A stretch of DNA of 64,000 nt from JBGSUZ01 sp964404895 (GTDB taxonomy: Bacteria > Bacillota > Clostridia > Peptostreptococcales > Acidaminobacteraceae), in assembly GCA_964404895.1 (NCBI GenBank), contig CAYOLV010000001.1:744001-808000 (forward strand). Direction: 5' to 3'. The notes under the pieces were generated by a model, which saw nothing but the letters and a program-made list of their open reading frames with translations, did no database searches and had not been told where the DNA came from. Of this stretch, positions 9,263-17,583 are shown in pieces. Made by a program: the position numbers and the translations under genes. Within the stretch, counting starts at the first letter, position 1, and every line of letters starts with the position of its first letter.

Positions 9263-9299
9263 AACGGACCTGTCGAAGTATCGATGGGTCTGTTTATAT
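9263..9299 (+). terminator. Hairpin terminator after the chemoreceptor gene
   Basis: Outer stem AACGGACC/GGTCTGTT (one wobble pair) and inner stem TCGA-AGTA-TCGA, followed by TATATA. The T-tract is weak. Confidence 0.55.
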
Positions 9300-9347
9300 A
9301 TAAAGACTTATTGGCAAACATCAAATGATTAGAGGAGGTTCAAGATT

Positions 9348-10616
9348 ATGGCTAGAAGTTTATTACCTTCAAAAGGCATGCGCGATTTTTTACCAGAGGA
9401 TAAAGCCTTAAGAGAAAAGATGATGTCTATCATTAGAACTGAATATACCAAACATGGTTTTATGGAAATAGAAACATCCATGATTGAAGACTTGGAAAGA
9501 TTGGTTAACAGCGATGGCGGTGAAAATACAAAACTGATTTTTAAAATATTAAAGCGTGGCGAAAAACTTAAATTGGATTTGAGCGGTCAACAAGAGAATG
9601 ACCTTGCGGACTTAGGACTTAGATTTGATTTAACCCTCCCACTTAGCCGATATTATTGCAATAACATGAATGAACTCCCAAAAATTTTTAAAGCCATGCA
9701 AACGGGCTATGTATACAGAGCAGAGAGACCTCAGAAAGGTAGATTCAGAGGGTTTGTTCAATGTGACATGGACATCATGGGAGATCCTAGCAATGGTGCA
9801 GAAATTGAACTCATTCACGCCATTTCATCCACGTTAAAGAAGTTGGATCTTAAAAACTTTACTATAAAAATTAATGACAGACGTTTGCTTCTTGGGGCTA
9901 TAGCGAGCTGTGGTTACGACGAAACTGACTTTGGCAAGGTTTGTATTATTTTAGATAAAGCTGACAAAATTGGAAATGATGGCGTTGCAAAAGAATTGGA
10001 AAAAGAGGGTTATTCAAAAGAAAAAGTTCAAGGACTCATGGACATCATGTCTGAAATTGAAAAGAATGGGCTTACAGGACTTAAAGACAAAAGCATTTGC
10101 CCAGAGGCTGTTGAGAGTTTAGAGCAAATCATAGAAGCTATCAATTCTTTGAAAGAAGATGCCTATAATATTGTTTTTGACTTTACCTTGGTTAGAGGAA
10201 TGGGTTATTATACAGGAACTATCTTTGAAATTGCCTATTCTAATTTAGGTTATTCAGTTGCAGGCGGCGGCCGATACGATAAAATGATTGGCAGTTTCAT
10301 TGGACAAGATATTCCAGCGGTAGGCTTCTCTATAGGTTTTGAGCGGATTTTTGAAATATTAAAAGAAGAAGGGAATTCTTTCTTTAAACCAAAGCAGCTG
10401 GCCTTGATTTATACAGAAAATGATGCCATTAAAGATGTTATTCAAAAAGCAGATACGCTGAGAGCTGATTATGATGCAGTTTCCCTATTTAAGAAAGAAA
10501 AGAAATTTGGAAAGCAGTTAGAAAGATTATCCAAGTTTGGATTCGGGTACTTTGTTCTCTACGATAGCAACACCACAGAGATTAAAGAAATGGCTGAGCC
10601 TGCTGCAAACGAGTAA
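9348..10616 (+). CDS. hisS: Histidyl-tRNA synthetase (class II)
   Basis: 422 residues, the usual size. Motif 1 region near the start (KGMRDFLPEDKALRE), GLRFDLTLPLSRY, motif 2 as YRAERPQKGRFRGFVQCDMDI, the histidine-recognition stretch LVRGMGYYTGTIFE, and motif 3 around VGFSIGFERIF. It charges tRNA-His. The motif-2 region (QCDMDIMG) belongs to the variant found in some clostridia and spirochaetes rather than the E. coli type. The retained catalytic motifs argue against the non-catalytic paralogue HisZ, and no his biosynthesis genes are nearby. The C-terminal anticodon domain is short. Strong AGGAGG before ATG 9348. It is followed 11 bp later by mnmA, making a tRNA-function pair. Confidence 0.87.
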   Translation: MARSLLPSKGMRDFLPEDKALREKMMSIIRTEYTKHGFMEIETSMIEDLERLVNSDGGENTKLIFKILKRGEKLKLDLSGQQENDLADLGLRFDLTLPLSRYYCNNMNELPKIFKAMQTGYVYRAERPQKGRFRGFVQCDMDIMGDPSNGAEIELIHAISSTLKKLDLKNFTIKINDRRLLLGAIASCGYDETDFGKVCIILDKADKIGNDGVAKELEKEGYSKEKVQGLMDIMSEIEKNGLTGLKDKSICPEAVESLEQIIEAINSLKEDAYNIVFDFTLVRGMGYYTGTIFEIAYSNLGYSVAGGGRYDKMIGSFIGQDIPAVGFSIGFERIFEILKEEGNSFFKPKQLALIYTENDAIKDVIQKADTLRADYDAVSLFKKEKKFGKQLERLSKFGFGYFVLYDSNTTEIKEMAEPAANE

Positions 10617-10627
10617 GGAGCCTTAAA

Positions 10628-11698
10628 ATGATAAAGAAGAAAGTTTGTGTGGGGATCAGTGGTGGAGTTGATAGCGCTACAGCCGCACACTTATTGATAG
10701 AAGAAGGGTATGATGTTATTGGTGCCACCATGTATCTTTTTGATGTTCAAAAGACTGATGGCACCTATGGACCCCCAGATTTTATCAATGAAGCAAAGGA
10801 CGTATGTAGGCGACTGGGTATTCAGCATCATGTGATTGATTTGCGTGATGCTTTTAGCAAAGAAGTTAAAGAGCCTTTTATTCAGGGGTTTATGAAAGGG
10901 AGTACTCCTAATCCCTGTGTGATTTGCAATCGAAAAATTAAGTATGGCTTGTTTTTAGATGCCATTTTGGGTTTAGGAGCAGATTTCATGGCTACAGGTC
11001 ATTATGTTCAAATAGAGCATCGTCAAGCCTCTAATACTTATCACTTAATGAAAGGTCAAACGGATCGTAAAGACCAATCTTACTACTTGTGCGGATTACC
11101 TGAAGAACGCTTAAAACACCTAATACTGCCCTTGGGACGGTTTGAATCAAAATCCGAAGTGAGAGATATTGCTTCCACTGTTGATCAGACTGTGGCCAAG
11201 AAAAAAGACAGTTTGGGGATTTGTTTTACCCAAGGGAAAAGTGCTTTTGAGTTCTTAAAAGAAGAATTAGGTGCGGGTTATGGACACGGTCATTTTATTT
11301 TAAAAGACGGGACGACTCTTCTGGGCAAACACGACGGATTTTATCGCTTCACTATAGGACAAAAGAAAGGGTTGCCTAAATTAGAGGGCCAATCCCCCGT
11401 AGTTGTCTCATTGAATTCTGAGAACAACAGTGTTATTTTAGGAAGAGATGAAGACCTTTATCAAAAAGAAATGTTGGTCAGCGATCTGAACTGGATTCAT
11501 CCACCTAAGACATTTCCTTGGGAAGGCATCTTTAGGATTTGCACTTGGGGTTATGATCTTAAAGGCAAAATTGAACCCTTGAAAGATGAATATCTTTGGA
11601 AAGTAGTTTTTGATGAACCCGTTAGGGCAATTGCAAAGGGACAAATTTGTGTGGTATATGAAGGCAATGAAATTTTAGGGGGAGGAACTATCCTCTGA
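10628..11698 (+). CDS. mnmA: tRNA-specific 2-thiouridylase MnmA
   Basis: 356 residues. ATP-pyrophosphatase P-loop SGGVDS at 11-16, catalytic cysteine Cys97 in NPCVICNRKIKYG, second catalytic cysteine Cys199 in SLGICF, plus GHY and DQSYYL motifs. MnmA puts sulfur on the wobble uridine (s2U34) of tRNA-Lys/Glu/Gln using persulfide from a cysteine desulfurase. Both cysteines are present, so it should be active. It lies 11 bp after hisS, probably on the same transcript. No iscS-like partner is adjacent. Confidence 0.93.
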   Translation: MIKKKVCVGISGGVDSATAAHLLIEEGYDVIGATMYLFDVQKTDGTYGPPDFINEAKDVCRRLGIQHHVIDLRDAFSKEVKEPFIQGFMKGSTPNPCVICNRKIKYGLFLDAILGLGADFMATGHYVQIEHRQASNTYHLMKGQTDRKDQSYYLCGLPEERLKHLILPLGRFESKSEVRDIASTVDQTVAKKKDSLGICFTQGKSAFEFLKEELGAGYGHGHFILKDGTTLLGKHDGFYRFTIGQKKGLPKLEGQSPVVVSLNSENNSVILGRDEDLYQKEMLVSDLNWIHPPKTFPWEGIFRICTWGYDLKGKIEPLKDEYLWKVVFDEPVRAIAKGQICVVYEGNEILGGGTIL

Positions 11699-11747
11699 TG
11701 AATAGCGTTTTGCAGTAAAGAGATCAAATTAGGCTTGGAGGAAGATT

Positions 11748-12179
11748 ATGAGCAGTGAGTTCAGTCAGCACGTTGGTTTTTATATACAAGAAATCTATAG
11801 AAAAACCACCATCATGCTAAACAAGGCTTTAGAACCCTATGATCTAACCTATTCACAATTTAGAATTCTAAATTGTCTGTGGAAACGTGGAGATTTGACA
11901 CAAAAGGAGATTTTAGTCATCATCAGTGTCCAACCTTCAACTTTGACTGGGGTTATAGATCTACTGGTAGAAAAACAGCTGGTTGAACGTGTTGGCGAAA
12001 TGTCTGACGGTCGTCTGAGGAAGGTATCGCTGACGGCTAAAGGGAAAGCGTTACAACAACCTACTTGGGCAGTTGTAGATGAAATAGAGGCTCTTCAGAC
12101 CTCACTTATGACGGATGGGCATAAAAAGATTGTTCTCGATGAGTTACAAAAAATGGCAGCACTTTTAGACAAACGATAG
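11748..12179 (+). CDS. MarR family transcriptional regulator
   Basis: 143 residues with a winged-helix core: LTYSQFRILNCLW, LTQKEILVIISVQPSTLTGVIDLLVEKQLVER (recognition helix), then the wing DGRLRKVSLTAKGKAL. MarR proteins are dimeric repressors relieved by small ligands. ATG start, GGAGGA upstream. It is 49 bp after mnmA and followed by its own terminator; no transporter is adjacent on the same strand, so the target is unclear. Confidence 0.88.
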   Translation: MSSEFSQHVGFYIQEIYRKTTIMLNKALEPYDLTYSQFRILNCLWKRGDLTQKEILVIISVQPSTLTGVIDLLVEKQLVERVGEMSDGRLRKVSLTAKGKALQQPTWAVVDEIEALQTSLMTDGHKKIVLDELQKMAALLDKR

Positions 12180-12191
12180 TCATTTCAATTG

Positions 12192-12219
12192 AAAAGCTCC
12201 TGTAAAGGCGCTTTTTTTT
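12192..12219 (+). terminator. Intrinsic terminator after marR-type gene
   Basis: AAAAGC-T-CCT-GTAA-AGG-C-GCTTTT stem followed by a T-run. Confidence 0.7.
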
Positions 12220-12411
12220 ATTGTTCAGAAAATTTGAACGGAAGTACTCTAACGAAAATGTCATTGAATTCAGTCAAATTTGGCATTTTTTTTTGCACGT
12301 ACATATTGACGTTTGCAAAGCTTTCCTAATTAAATAAAAAAAACGTCATAATATCGTCGAGTTTCGGACAAATATTACATATAGTTAACATTTGTACAAC
12401 GTGTGTATTTT

Positions 12412-12440
12412 TTGAGACTAATAATTAACTTTGTTAAAAT
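12412..12440 (+). promoter_or_regulatory. Candidate promoter P1 of the peptide ABC operon
   Basis: TTGAGA (12412-12417), 17-bp spacer, TAAAAT (12435-12440): five of six consensus bases in each box. It lies in a 698-bp gene-free stretch (12180-12877) that otherwise holds only P2 and a possible leader ORF. Confidence 0.5.
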
Positions 12441-12619
12441 AATTTGAACGGATAGAATAAGTAATAAATTAAAACAAAAAGATTACAATTGCAATGAATT
12501 CCATATTTTCTGAAAATACTAAACGGATAAATCTTGTAAGATCAAATAAAGACAAGGTTAGTAGGCAAAGGATGTAAAAGAAACCATGTGATTAAACCTT
12601 TAGAAGAAAAAAGTGATGT

Positions 12620-12648
12620 TTAACGTAATATTTGATCATTGATATAAT
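12620..12648 (+). promoter_or_regulatory. Candidate promoter P2 of the peptide ABC operon
   Basis: TTAACG (12620-12625), 17-bp spacer, exact TATAAT (12643-12648). Transcription would start near 12655, giving a leader of about 220 nt before the binding-protein gene. Confidence 0.6.
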
Positions 12649-12673
12649 TTTCTTTTGATTAGGGGTTTATAAC

Positions 12674-12881
12674 ATGGAATTTTTTTTATATAATCAATAT
12701 TGTCGTTGCTCTCACAATTTGTGGGATTAACAAGGCCAATAACAGAAAGGTAAAAGTGCCTTCTGAATTCTCGAAATATTATCACAATTTGAAATCCTTT
12801 GTAAAAAGAACTTCGAGTTGTGTATATAGGACGAGGAAACGGCCAATACATTATATCTTAATGGAGGGGGAAAACCAATGA
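12674..12881 (+). pseudogene. Possible leader-encoded small membrane peptide, frame broken at a T8 run
   Basis: From 12663 to the TGA at 12879-12881 one frame is stop-free for about 72 codons, and its stop overlaps the ATG of the binding-protein gene as ATGA. This frame has no normal start codon near its head. An ATG at 12674, preceded by AGGGG 7 nt upstream, is one base out of phase and ends after 18 codons. Deleting one T from the 8-T run at 12680-12687 would join the two and give about 68 residues: a hydrophobic N-terminus (residues 3-18) and a basic tail. It could be a pseudogene, a transcript-slippage product or chance. I do not recognise the sequence. Confidence 0.25.
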
Positions 12882-14614
12882 GAAAACACATGTCAGTCCT
12901 ATTGTCATTAGTTCTTGTTGCATCTATGTTTACAGGTTGCGCAAAGAAAACTAATGAGAATACGGCTACAACTGCAGGCGCAGAAGCGTCTCAAAAAGAA
13001 GTTGCTACAAAAGTAGTACCTGGTGACGAAACAATCCCTAATGCTGCAAAAGAAAGAGCAAATGCAGCAAACACAATCGTTGTTGGTATGAGCGAAGTTA
13101 AAGGCGATTTCTTGCCTGTTTACTACTCAACTTCAACTGATGGTCAAATTTGTGGTTTGATCTTCGACGCGCTTTACATGAACGATGCAAAAGGCGAGTA
13201 CAGCATTCCTAGACTTGCTGAGAGCTATGAGCTCACAAACGAAAACTTGACTTACACTTTCAAACTTAAGAAAGATGTAAAATGGTCTGACGGTCAAGCT
13301 TTCACAGCTAAAGACGTTGAAAACACATTCTTAATCATGGCTGACAAAGCTTATGATGGTCGTTACGTAACAGTTGTTGACAAACTTGCTGGTTACGAAG
13401 ATTACAGAGATGGCAAAGCAGATACATTTGCTGGCGTTACAGTAATCGACGATTACACAATCGCTTTCAACATGAAATCTGCAAACGTTACTAACTTTGC
13501 TAACGTTGCTAGTTTCCCAATCATGCCTGCACACGTTTACCCTTACACTAAAGGAAACGTTCAACCAATCAAAGACAAAATGGCTAAATTTGAATTCGTT
13601 GGTACAGGTCGTTACACATTAGTTAAATTTGTTCCTAAACAATACATCGAACTTAAAGCTAACCCAACATGGTGGGGCGGAAAAGTTAATGTAGAAAACA
13701 TGATCGTTAAATTCACTACACCAGATAACCAATTCCAAGAATTGCAAGCTGGTAACACAGATATCCAAACACACGTACCTGCTAAAACAGAAAACGAAGC
13801 ACAAATCAAAGAGATTGGTTTCGTATCTATGAATATCTACCCTGGTAACTCTTATGGTTACTTAGGCTTCAACTTAAGAGATGAAAGACTTGCTGATGTT
13901 AAAGTTAGACAAGCTCTCACTTACGGTTTCAACAGACAAGCTTTCGTTGACCTTTACTACAATGGTAATGGTAGCGTAACTAACGCACCTATTTCTCAAG
14001 TTTCTTGGGCATTTACAAACGAAATCAACAAATACGAGTACAGCGCAGAAACAGCTAACAAAATGTTAGATGAAGCTGGCTGGGTACTTGGTTCAGATGG
14101 CGTTCGTGAAAAAGATGGCAAGAAAATGAGCTTTGTTTGGGATACATACACAGATTCTAAATACGTAGAAACTATGATCCCTATGCTTAAAGCTGACTGG
14201 CAAAAAATTGGCGTTAAAGTTGAACCAAACCTTATGGAATTCAACTCTCTTGTAGAAAAAGTTTACACTAAGAGAGAATTCGATATGTACAACATGGCTT
14301 GGTCACTTTCAACTGACCCAACTTCAAGAGATATCTTCCACTCTGCTTACGATATTCCAGACGGCAACAATGCTGTTGGCTTAAGAGATGCTGAAATCGA
14401 CAGACTTTCAGTAGCTGCTGAAGAAGAATTCGATCAAGCTAAGAGAACTGAGTTAATGCACGAATATGCTAAGAAAATCAACGAATTGTTGCCTTACATG
14501 TTCATCGCTCAATCAGATGAATGGGACCTTTCTAACGTAAGAGTTAAAAACTTTGATGTTTCTCCTTACTGTGACTGGACATACTTCATCGAAAAAGTTG
14601 AATTAGCTCAATAA
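12878..14614 (+). CDS. Peptide ABC transporter substrate-binding lipoprotein (SBP_bac_5)
   Basis: 578 residues. Lipoprotein signal with a lipobox ending FTGC (lipidated Cys21), a Thr/Ala-rich linker, then an OppA/DppA-type fold: LTYTFKLKKDVKWSDGQAFTAKDVENTF is the family signature, with DVKVRQALTYGFNRQAF later. It captures peptides outside the membrane and delivers them to the permeases encoded next. Codon use is strongly biased to the preferred codons (ACA, GTT, GCT, CTT, GAC), suggesting very high expression. First gene of the operon; GAGGGGG ribosome binding site. Ligand could be di- or oligopeptides; other SBP_bac_5 ligands such as nickel are less likely given the full Opp context. Confidence 0.92.
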   Translation: MRKHMSVLLSLVLVASMFTGCAKKTNENTATTAGAEASQKEVATKVVPGDETIPNAAKERANAANTIVVGMSEVKGDFLPVYYSTSTDGQICGLIFDALYMNDAKGEYSIPRLAESYELTNENLTYTFKLKKDVKWSDGQAFTAKDVENTFLIMADKAYDGRYVTVVDKLAGYEDYRDGKADTFAGVTVIDDYTIAFNMKSANVTNFANVASFPIMPAHVYPYTKGNVQPIKDKMAKFEFVGTGRYTLVKFVPKQYIELKANPTWWGGKVNVENMIVKFTTPDNQFQELQAGNTDIQTHVPAKTENEAQIKEIGFVSMNIYPGNSYGYLGFNLRDERLADVKVRQALTYGFNRQAFVDLYYNGNGSVTNAPISQVSWAFTNEINKYEYSAETANKMLDEAGWVLGSDGVREKDGKKMSFVWDTYTDSKYVETMIPMLKADWQKIGVKVEPNLMEFNSLVEKVYTKREFDMYNMAWSLSTDPTSRDIFHSAYDIPDGNNAVGLRDAEIDRLSVAAEEEFDQAKRTELMHEYAKKINELLPYMFIAQSDEWDLSNVRVKNFDVSPYCDWTYFIEKVELAQ

Positions 14615-14623
14615 TTAAAATTG

Positions 14624-14650
14624 GGGGGTTCAGTTGATCTGAACCCTCTT
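14624..14650 (+). terminator. Intercistronic hairpin after the binding-protein gene
   Basis: GGGTTCAG-TTGAT-CTGAACCC, extendable by two pairs to 10 bp, followed by TTCATTTC rather than a full T-tract. Such hairpins between binding-protein and permease genes usually stabilise the upstream mRNA or cause partial termination, which would keep the binding protein in excess. Confidence 0.65.
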
Positions 14651-14681
14651 CATTTCAGATTTATGGTGGGAGGAAAAAGGT

Positions 14682-15644
14682 GTGTTAAAATATATAGTTA
14701 AGCGTTTATTGCATATGATTCCTGTAATGTTGATCATTTCAATTTGTATCTTCGGAATCATTAAATTGACGCCGGGGGATCCAGTTGGTGCAAATTTAAA
14801 TCCAAAATCTACAGCAGAACAAAAACAAGCAGAAAGACATCGTTTAGGATTGGACAGACCTATACCAGAGCAATATGTTCGTTGGTTAGGCAGAACATTA
14901 CAGGCTGATTTTGGTGAGTCACTCACTTACAAAAAACCTGTTAAAATGGTTATCGGTACATTTATATGGAACACTTTCTTATTGAACGTAATTGAATTTA
15001 TCATCGCATTTCTTATTTCAATTCCTTTGGGTATCATGTGTGCTGTTAGGAAGTATTCGAAATTTGATAATTTCTGGACGGTATTCTCGTTGTTTGGAAT
15101 ATCCATGCCATCATTCTTCTTTGGTTTATTATTGATTTACCTCTTCTCAGTTCAATTAAAATGGACACCAGTCAGTGGTATGGTAGAAGCGGGCACTAAA
15201 AACACTGGTTTAGCTTATGTATTAGAAGTTGGACATCACATGATTCTTCCTTCAATAGTTCTCATCATGGGCTCACTCGCTAGTTTATTGAGATATACTC
15301 GTAATGGTATGTTAGAAGTACTTAGCCAAGACTATATCCGTACAGCGCGTTCTAAAGGTCTTAACGAAAAAGTCGTTGTTTATAAGCATGCATTTAGAAA
15401 TGCATTGATTCCTATTGTTACTCTCATCGGTTTCTACATTCCAGGCCTATTCTCAGGCGCAGTAATTCTTGAGACAATCTTCAGATGGCCAGGGTTAGGT
15501 TTAGTCATGATTGAATCAATCAACTCACGTGACTATAACCTGATGATGACAATGCTCATCTTCTTAGCGTTTTTAACTTTACTTGGAAACTTGTTCCAAG
15601 ATATCGGTTATGCGCTTGTTGACCCACGCGTTAAAGTAGAATAG
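14682..15644 (+). CDS. Peptide ABC transporter permease, OppB/DppB type
   Basis: 320 residues, GTG start with GGGAGGA upstream. Begins MLKYIVKRLLHMIPVMLIIS as usual for this family; contains the periplasmic TPGDPVGANLNPKST loop and six predicted membrane helices. The ATPase-contact (EAA) loop reads YIRTARSKGLNEKVVVYKHAFRNALIP. It forms the heterodimeric pore with the next gene's product. 67 bp after the binding-protein gene, separated by a hairpin. Confidence 0.92.
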   Translation: MLKYIVKRLLHMIPVMLIISICIFGIIKLTPGDPVGANLNPKSTAEQKQAERHRLGLDRPIPEQYVRWLGRTLQADFGESLTYKKPVKMVIGTFIWNTFLLNVIEFIIAFLISIPLGIMCAVRKYSKFDNFWTVFSLFGISMPSFFFGLLLIYLFSVQLKWTPVSGMVEAGTKNTGLAYVLEVGHHMILPSIVLIMGSLASLLRYTRNGMLEVLSQDYIRTARSKGLNEKVVVYKHAFRNALIPIVTLIGFYIPGLFSGAVILETIFRWPGLGLVMIESINSRDYNLMMTMLIFLAFLTLLGNLFQDIGYALVDPRVKVE

Positions 15645-15659
15645 GGAGGAAATAGCGAA

Positions 15660-16580
15660 ATGGTATCTAGAGCAGAAGCTAAAGCAGCTAAAAAGAGCAC
15701 AGCTTCCCATGAGGAAATAGAAACACCTTGGACCCTTATGTGGAAACGTTTTAAGAAAAATAAGATCGCAATGTCAGGTTTGTATATATTTATATTTTTA
15801 TTATTATTTGTTATCATTGGTCCATTCTTGTCACCATATGATTCAAACTTCATGGATTATGCGAATACAAATGCAGGTCCAACGGCAGGACATTTATTAG
15901 GTACAGATGAATTAGGCAGAGACTACTTAACAAGAATTATGATCGGCGGACGTGTATCGTTGATGGTAGGTTTGTTTGCAGTAGTTATCTCGATTGTATT
16001 CGGCGCGTTAGTAGGCGGCATGGCTGGTTACTACGGCGGTGTCATTGATAACTTAATGATGCGTTTCACTGAGATTATCTCTTCATTCCCATTCTTACCA
16101 CTTGCAATTTCAGTTCAAGCTATTCTTGGTACTAAAGTACCAGGTGAATTTAAAATGTATGTTACAATGATGGTTATCGGTCTTCTCAGCTGGCCGGGTC
16201 TTGCCAGAATGATTCGTGGACAAGTCCTCTCTCTTAGAGAAATGGAATTTATGAGTGCAGCTAAAGCACTTGGTCTTTCGGATATGAGAATTGTAGTAAG
16301 ACATTTACTTCCAAATACACTTGCTTACATTATCGTTTATGCGACATTAGGTATGGCAGGCGCAATTATGTCTGAATCAGCTCTTTCCTTCTTAGGTCTT
16401 GGGGTTACACCGCCAACACCTACATGGGGTAATATGATCCAGTACGCTAAAGATATGTTTGTTTTAAAATCAAGACCATGGTTATGGATTCCTCCTGGCT
16501 TGTGTATTCTTTTAGCGGTTATGAGTATCAACCTCATTGGTGATGGTCTAAGAGATGCATTTGACCCTAAATCAAACTAA
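15660..16580 (+). CDS. Peptide ABC transporter permease, OppC/DppC type
   Basis: 306 residues. N-terminal cytoplasmic stretch with basic residues (WKRFKKNKIAMSG), then HLLGTDELGRDYLTRIMIGGRVSL, the hallmark of OppC/DppC, and an EAA loop FMSAAKALGLSDMRIVVRHLLPN. Six membrane helices predicted. It pairs with the OppB-type permease encoded 15 bp upstream. ATG start at 15660 with AGGGAGGA upstream. Confidence 0.92.
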   Translation: MVSRAEAKAAKKSTASHEEIETPWTLMWKRFKKNKIAMSGLYIFIFLLLFVIIGPFLSPYDSNFMDYANTNAGPTAGHLLGTDELGRDYLTRIMIGGRVSLMVGLFAVVISIVFGALVGGMAGYYGGVIDNLMMRFTEIISSFPFLPLAISVQAILGTKVPGEFKMYVTMMVIGLLSWPGLARMIRGQVLSLREMEFMSAAKALGLSDMRIVVRHLLPNTLAYIIVYATLGMAGAIMSESALSFLGLGVTPPTPTWGNMIQYAKDMFVLKSRPWLWIPPGLCILLAVMSINLIGDGLRDAFDPKSN

Positions 16581-16602
16581 TTGAAGGACGGAGGAAAAGG
16601 AA

Positions 16603-17583
16603 ATGGCTAGCAAAATATTAGAAGTGAATAATTTAAGAACTCACTTCTTCACCGACCGTGGTGTCGTTAAATCTGTAGATGGGGTTTCATTCAGCCTCGA
16701 AAAAGGTAAGACACTTGGAATCGTTGGAGAATCAGGTTGTGGTAAATCAATTACATCGATGTCTCTTATGAGACTTATTCCTAAACCAGGTAAGATCACT
16801 GAAGGTGAAATTATTTTAGATGGTGTGGATTTATTAAAAGTAACAGAAGAAGACATGCTCAAAATCAGAGGAAATGATATTTCTATGATTTTCCAAGAGC
16901 CTATGACTTCTCTAAATCCAGTTTTCACATGTGGTGAGCAAATTGCAGAGGTTCTAATTCTTCACCAAAAAATGTCTGAAGAAGAAGCGAGAAAGAAATC
17001 TATCGAAATGCTTAAATTGGTTGGTATTCCAAGATGTGAGCAAATCGTAGATGACTATCCCTTCCAATTATCAGGCGGTATGAGACAGAGAGTTATGATT
17101 GCAATGGCACTTGCTTGTCAACCTAAAGTGTTGATTGCAGATGAGCCAACAACTGCATTAGACGTAACAATTCAAGCTCAGATCCTTGATTTGATGAATG
17201 ACTTAAAAAGAAAAACGGATACAGCAATCATCTTAATTACACATGACCTTGGCGTTGTAGCTGAAATGTGTGACCACGTTGTTGTTATGTACTCTGGTAA
17301 AGTTGTTGAAGAAGGCGATATTGAAACAATCTTCGCTAAACCAATGCATCCTTACACAAAAGGCTTAATGAATTCAATTCCTAAATTGACAGATGAATTA
17401 GAGTCGTTAGAATCGATTGAAGGTTCAGTACCAAATCCACTCAAACTCCCACAAGGTTGTTACTTTAATCCTAGATGTAAGTATGCAACTGACGAGTGCC
17501 GTGAAAAACAACCGGAACTTGTTGATATGGGTAATGGTCATAAAGTAAGCTGCTTTGTGACAGTTAAGGAGGGTGTACTATAA
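16603..17583 (+). CDS. Peptide ABC transporter ATPase, OppD/DppD type
   Basis: 326 residues. Walker A GESGCGKS (42-49), Q-loop IFQEPMTSLNP, signature LSGGMRQR (156-163), Walker B VLIADEP (176-182), D-loop ALD, switch His in LITHDLGVVAE. The C-terminal oligopeptide-transporter domain has a cysteine cluster (CYFNPRCKYATDEC) that binds an Fe-S cluster in some homologues. Its stop overlaps the next start as TAATG, so translation of the two ATPases is coupled. Confidence 0.93.
   Translation: MASKILEVNNLRTHFFTDRGVVKSVDGVSFSLEKGKTLGIVGESGCGKSITSMSLMRLIPKPGKITEGEIILDGVDLLKVTEEDMLKIRGNDISMIFQEPMTSLNPVFTCGEQIAEVLILHQKMSEEEARKKSIEMLKLVGIPRCEQIVDDYPFQLSGGMRQRVMIAMALACQPKVLIADEPTTALDVTIQAQILDLMNDLKRKTDTAIILITHDLGVVAEMCDHVVVMYSGKVVEEGDIETIFAKPMHPYTKGLMNSIPKLTDELESLESIEGSVPNPLKLPQGCYFNPRCKYATDECREKQPELVDMGNGHKVSCFVTVKEGVL

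Noticed and set aside
9348..10616. HisZ (ATP phosphoribosyltransferase regulatory subunit) instead of HisS
   Set aside because: Histidyl-tRNA synthetase catalytic motifs are retained and no his biosynthesis genes are nearby.
12636..12851. 71-residue ORF on the minus strand in the peptide-operon leader
   Set aside because: No ribosome binding site, no recognisable composition, and antisense to the promoter and leader region.
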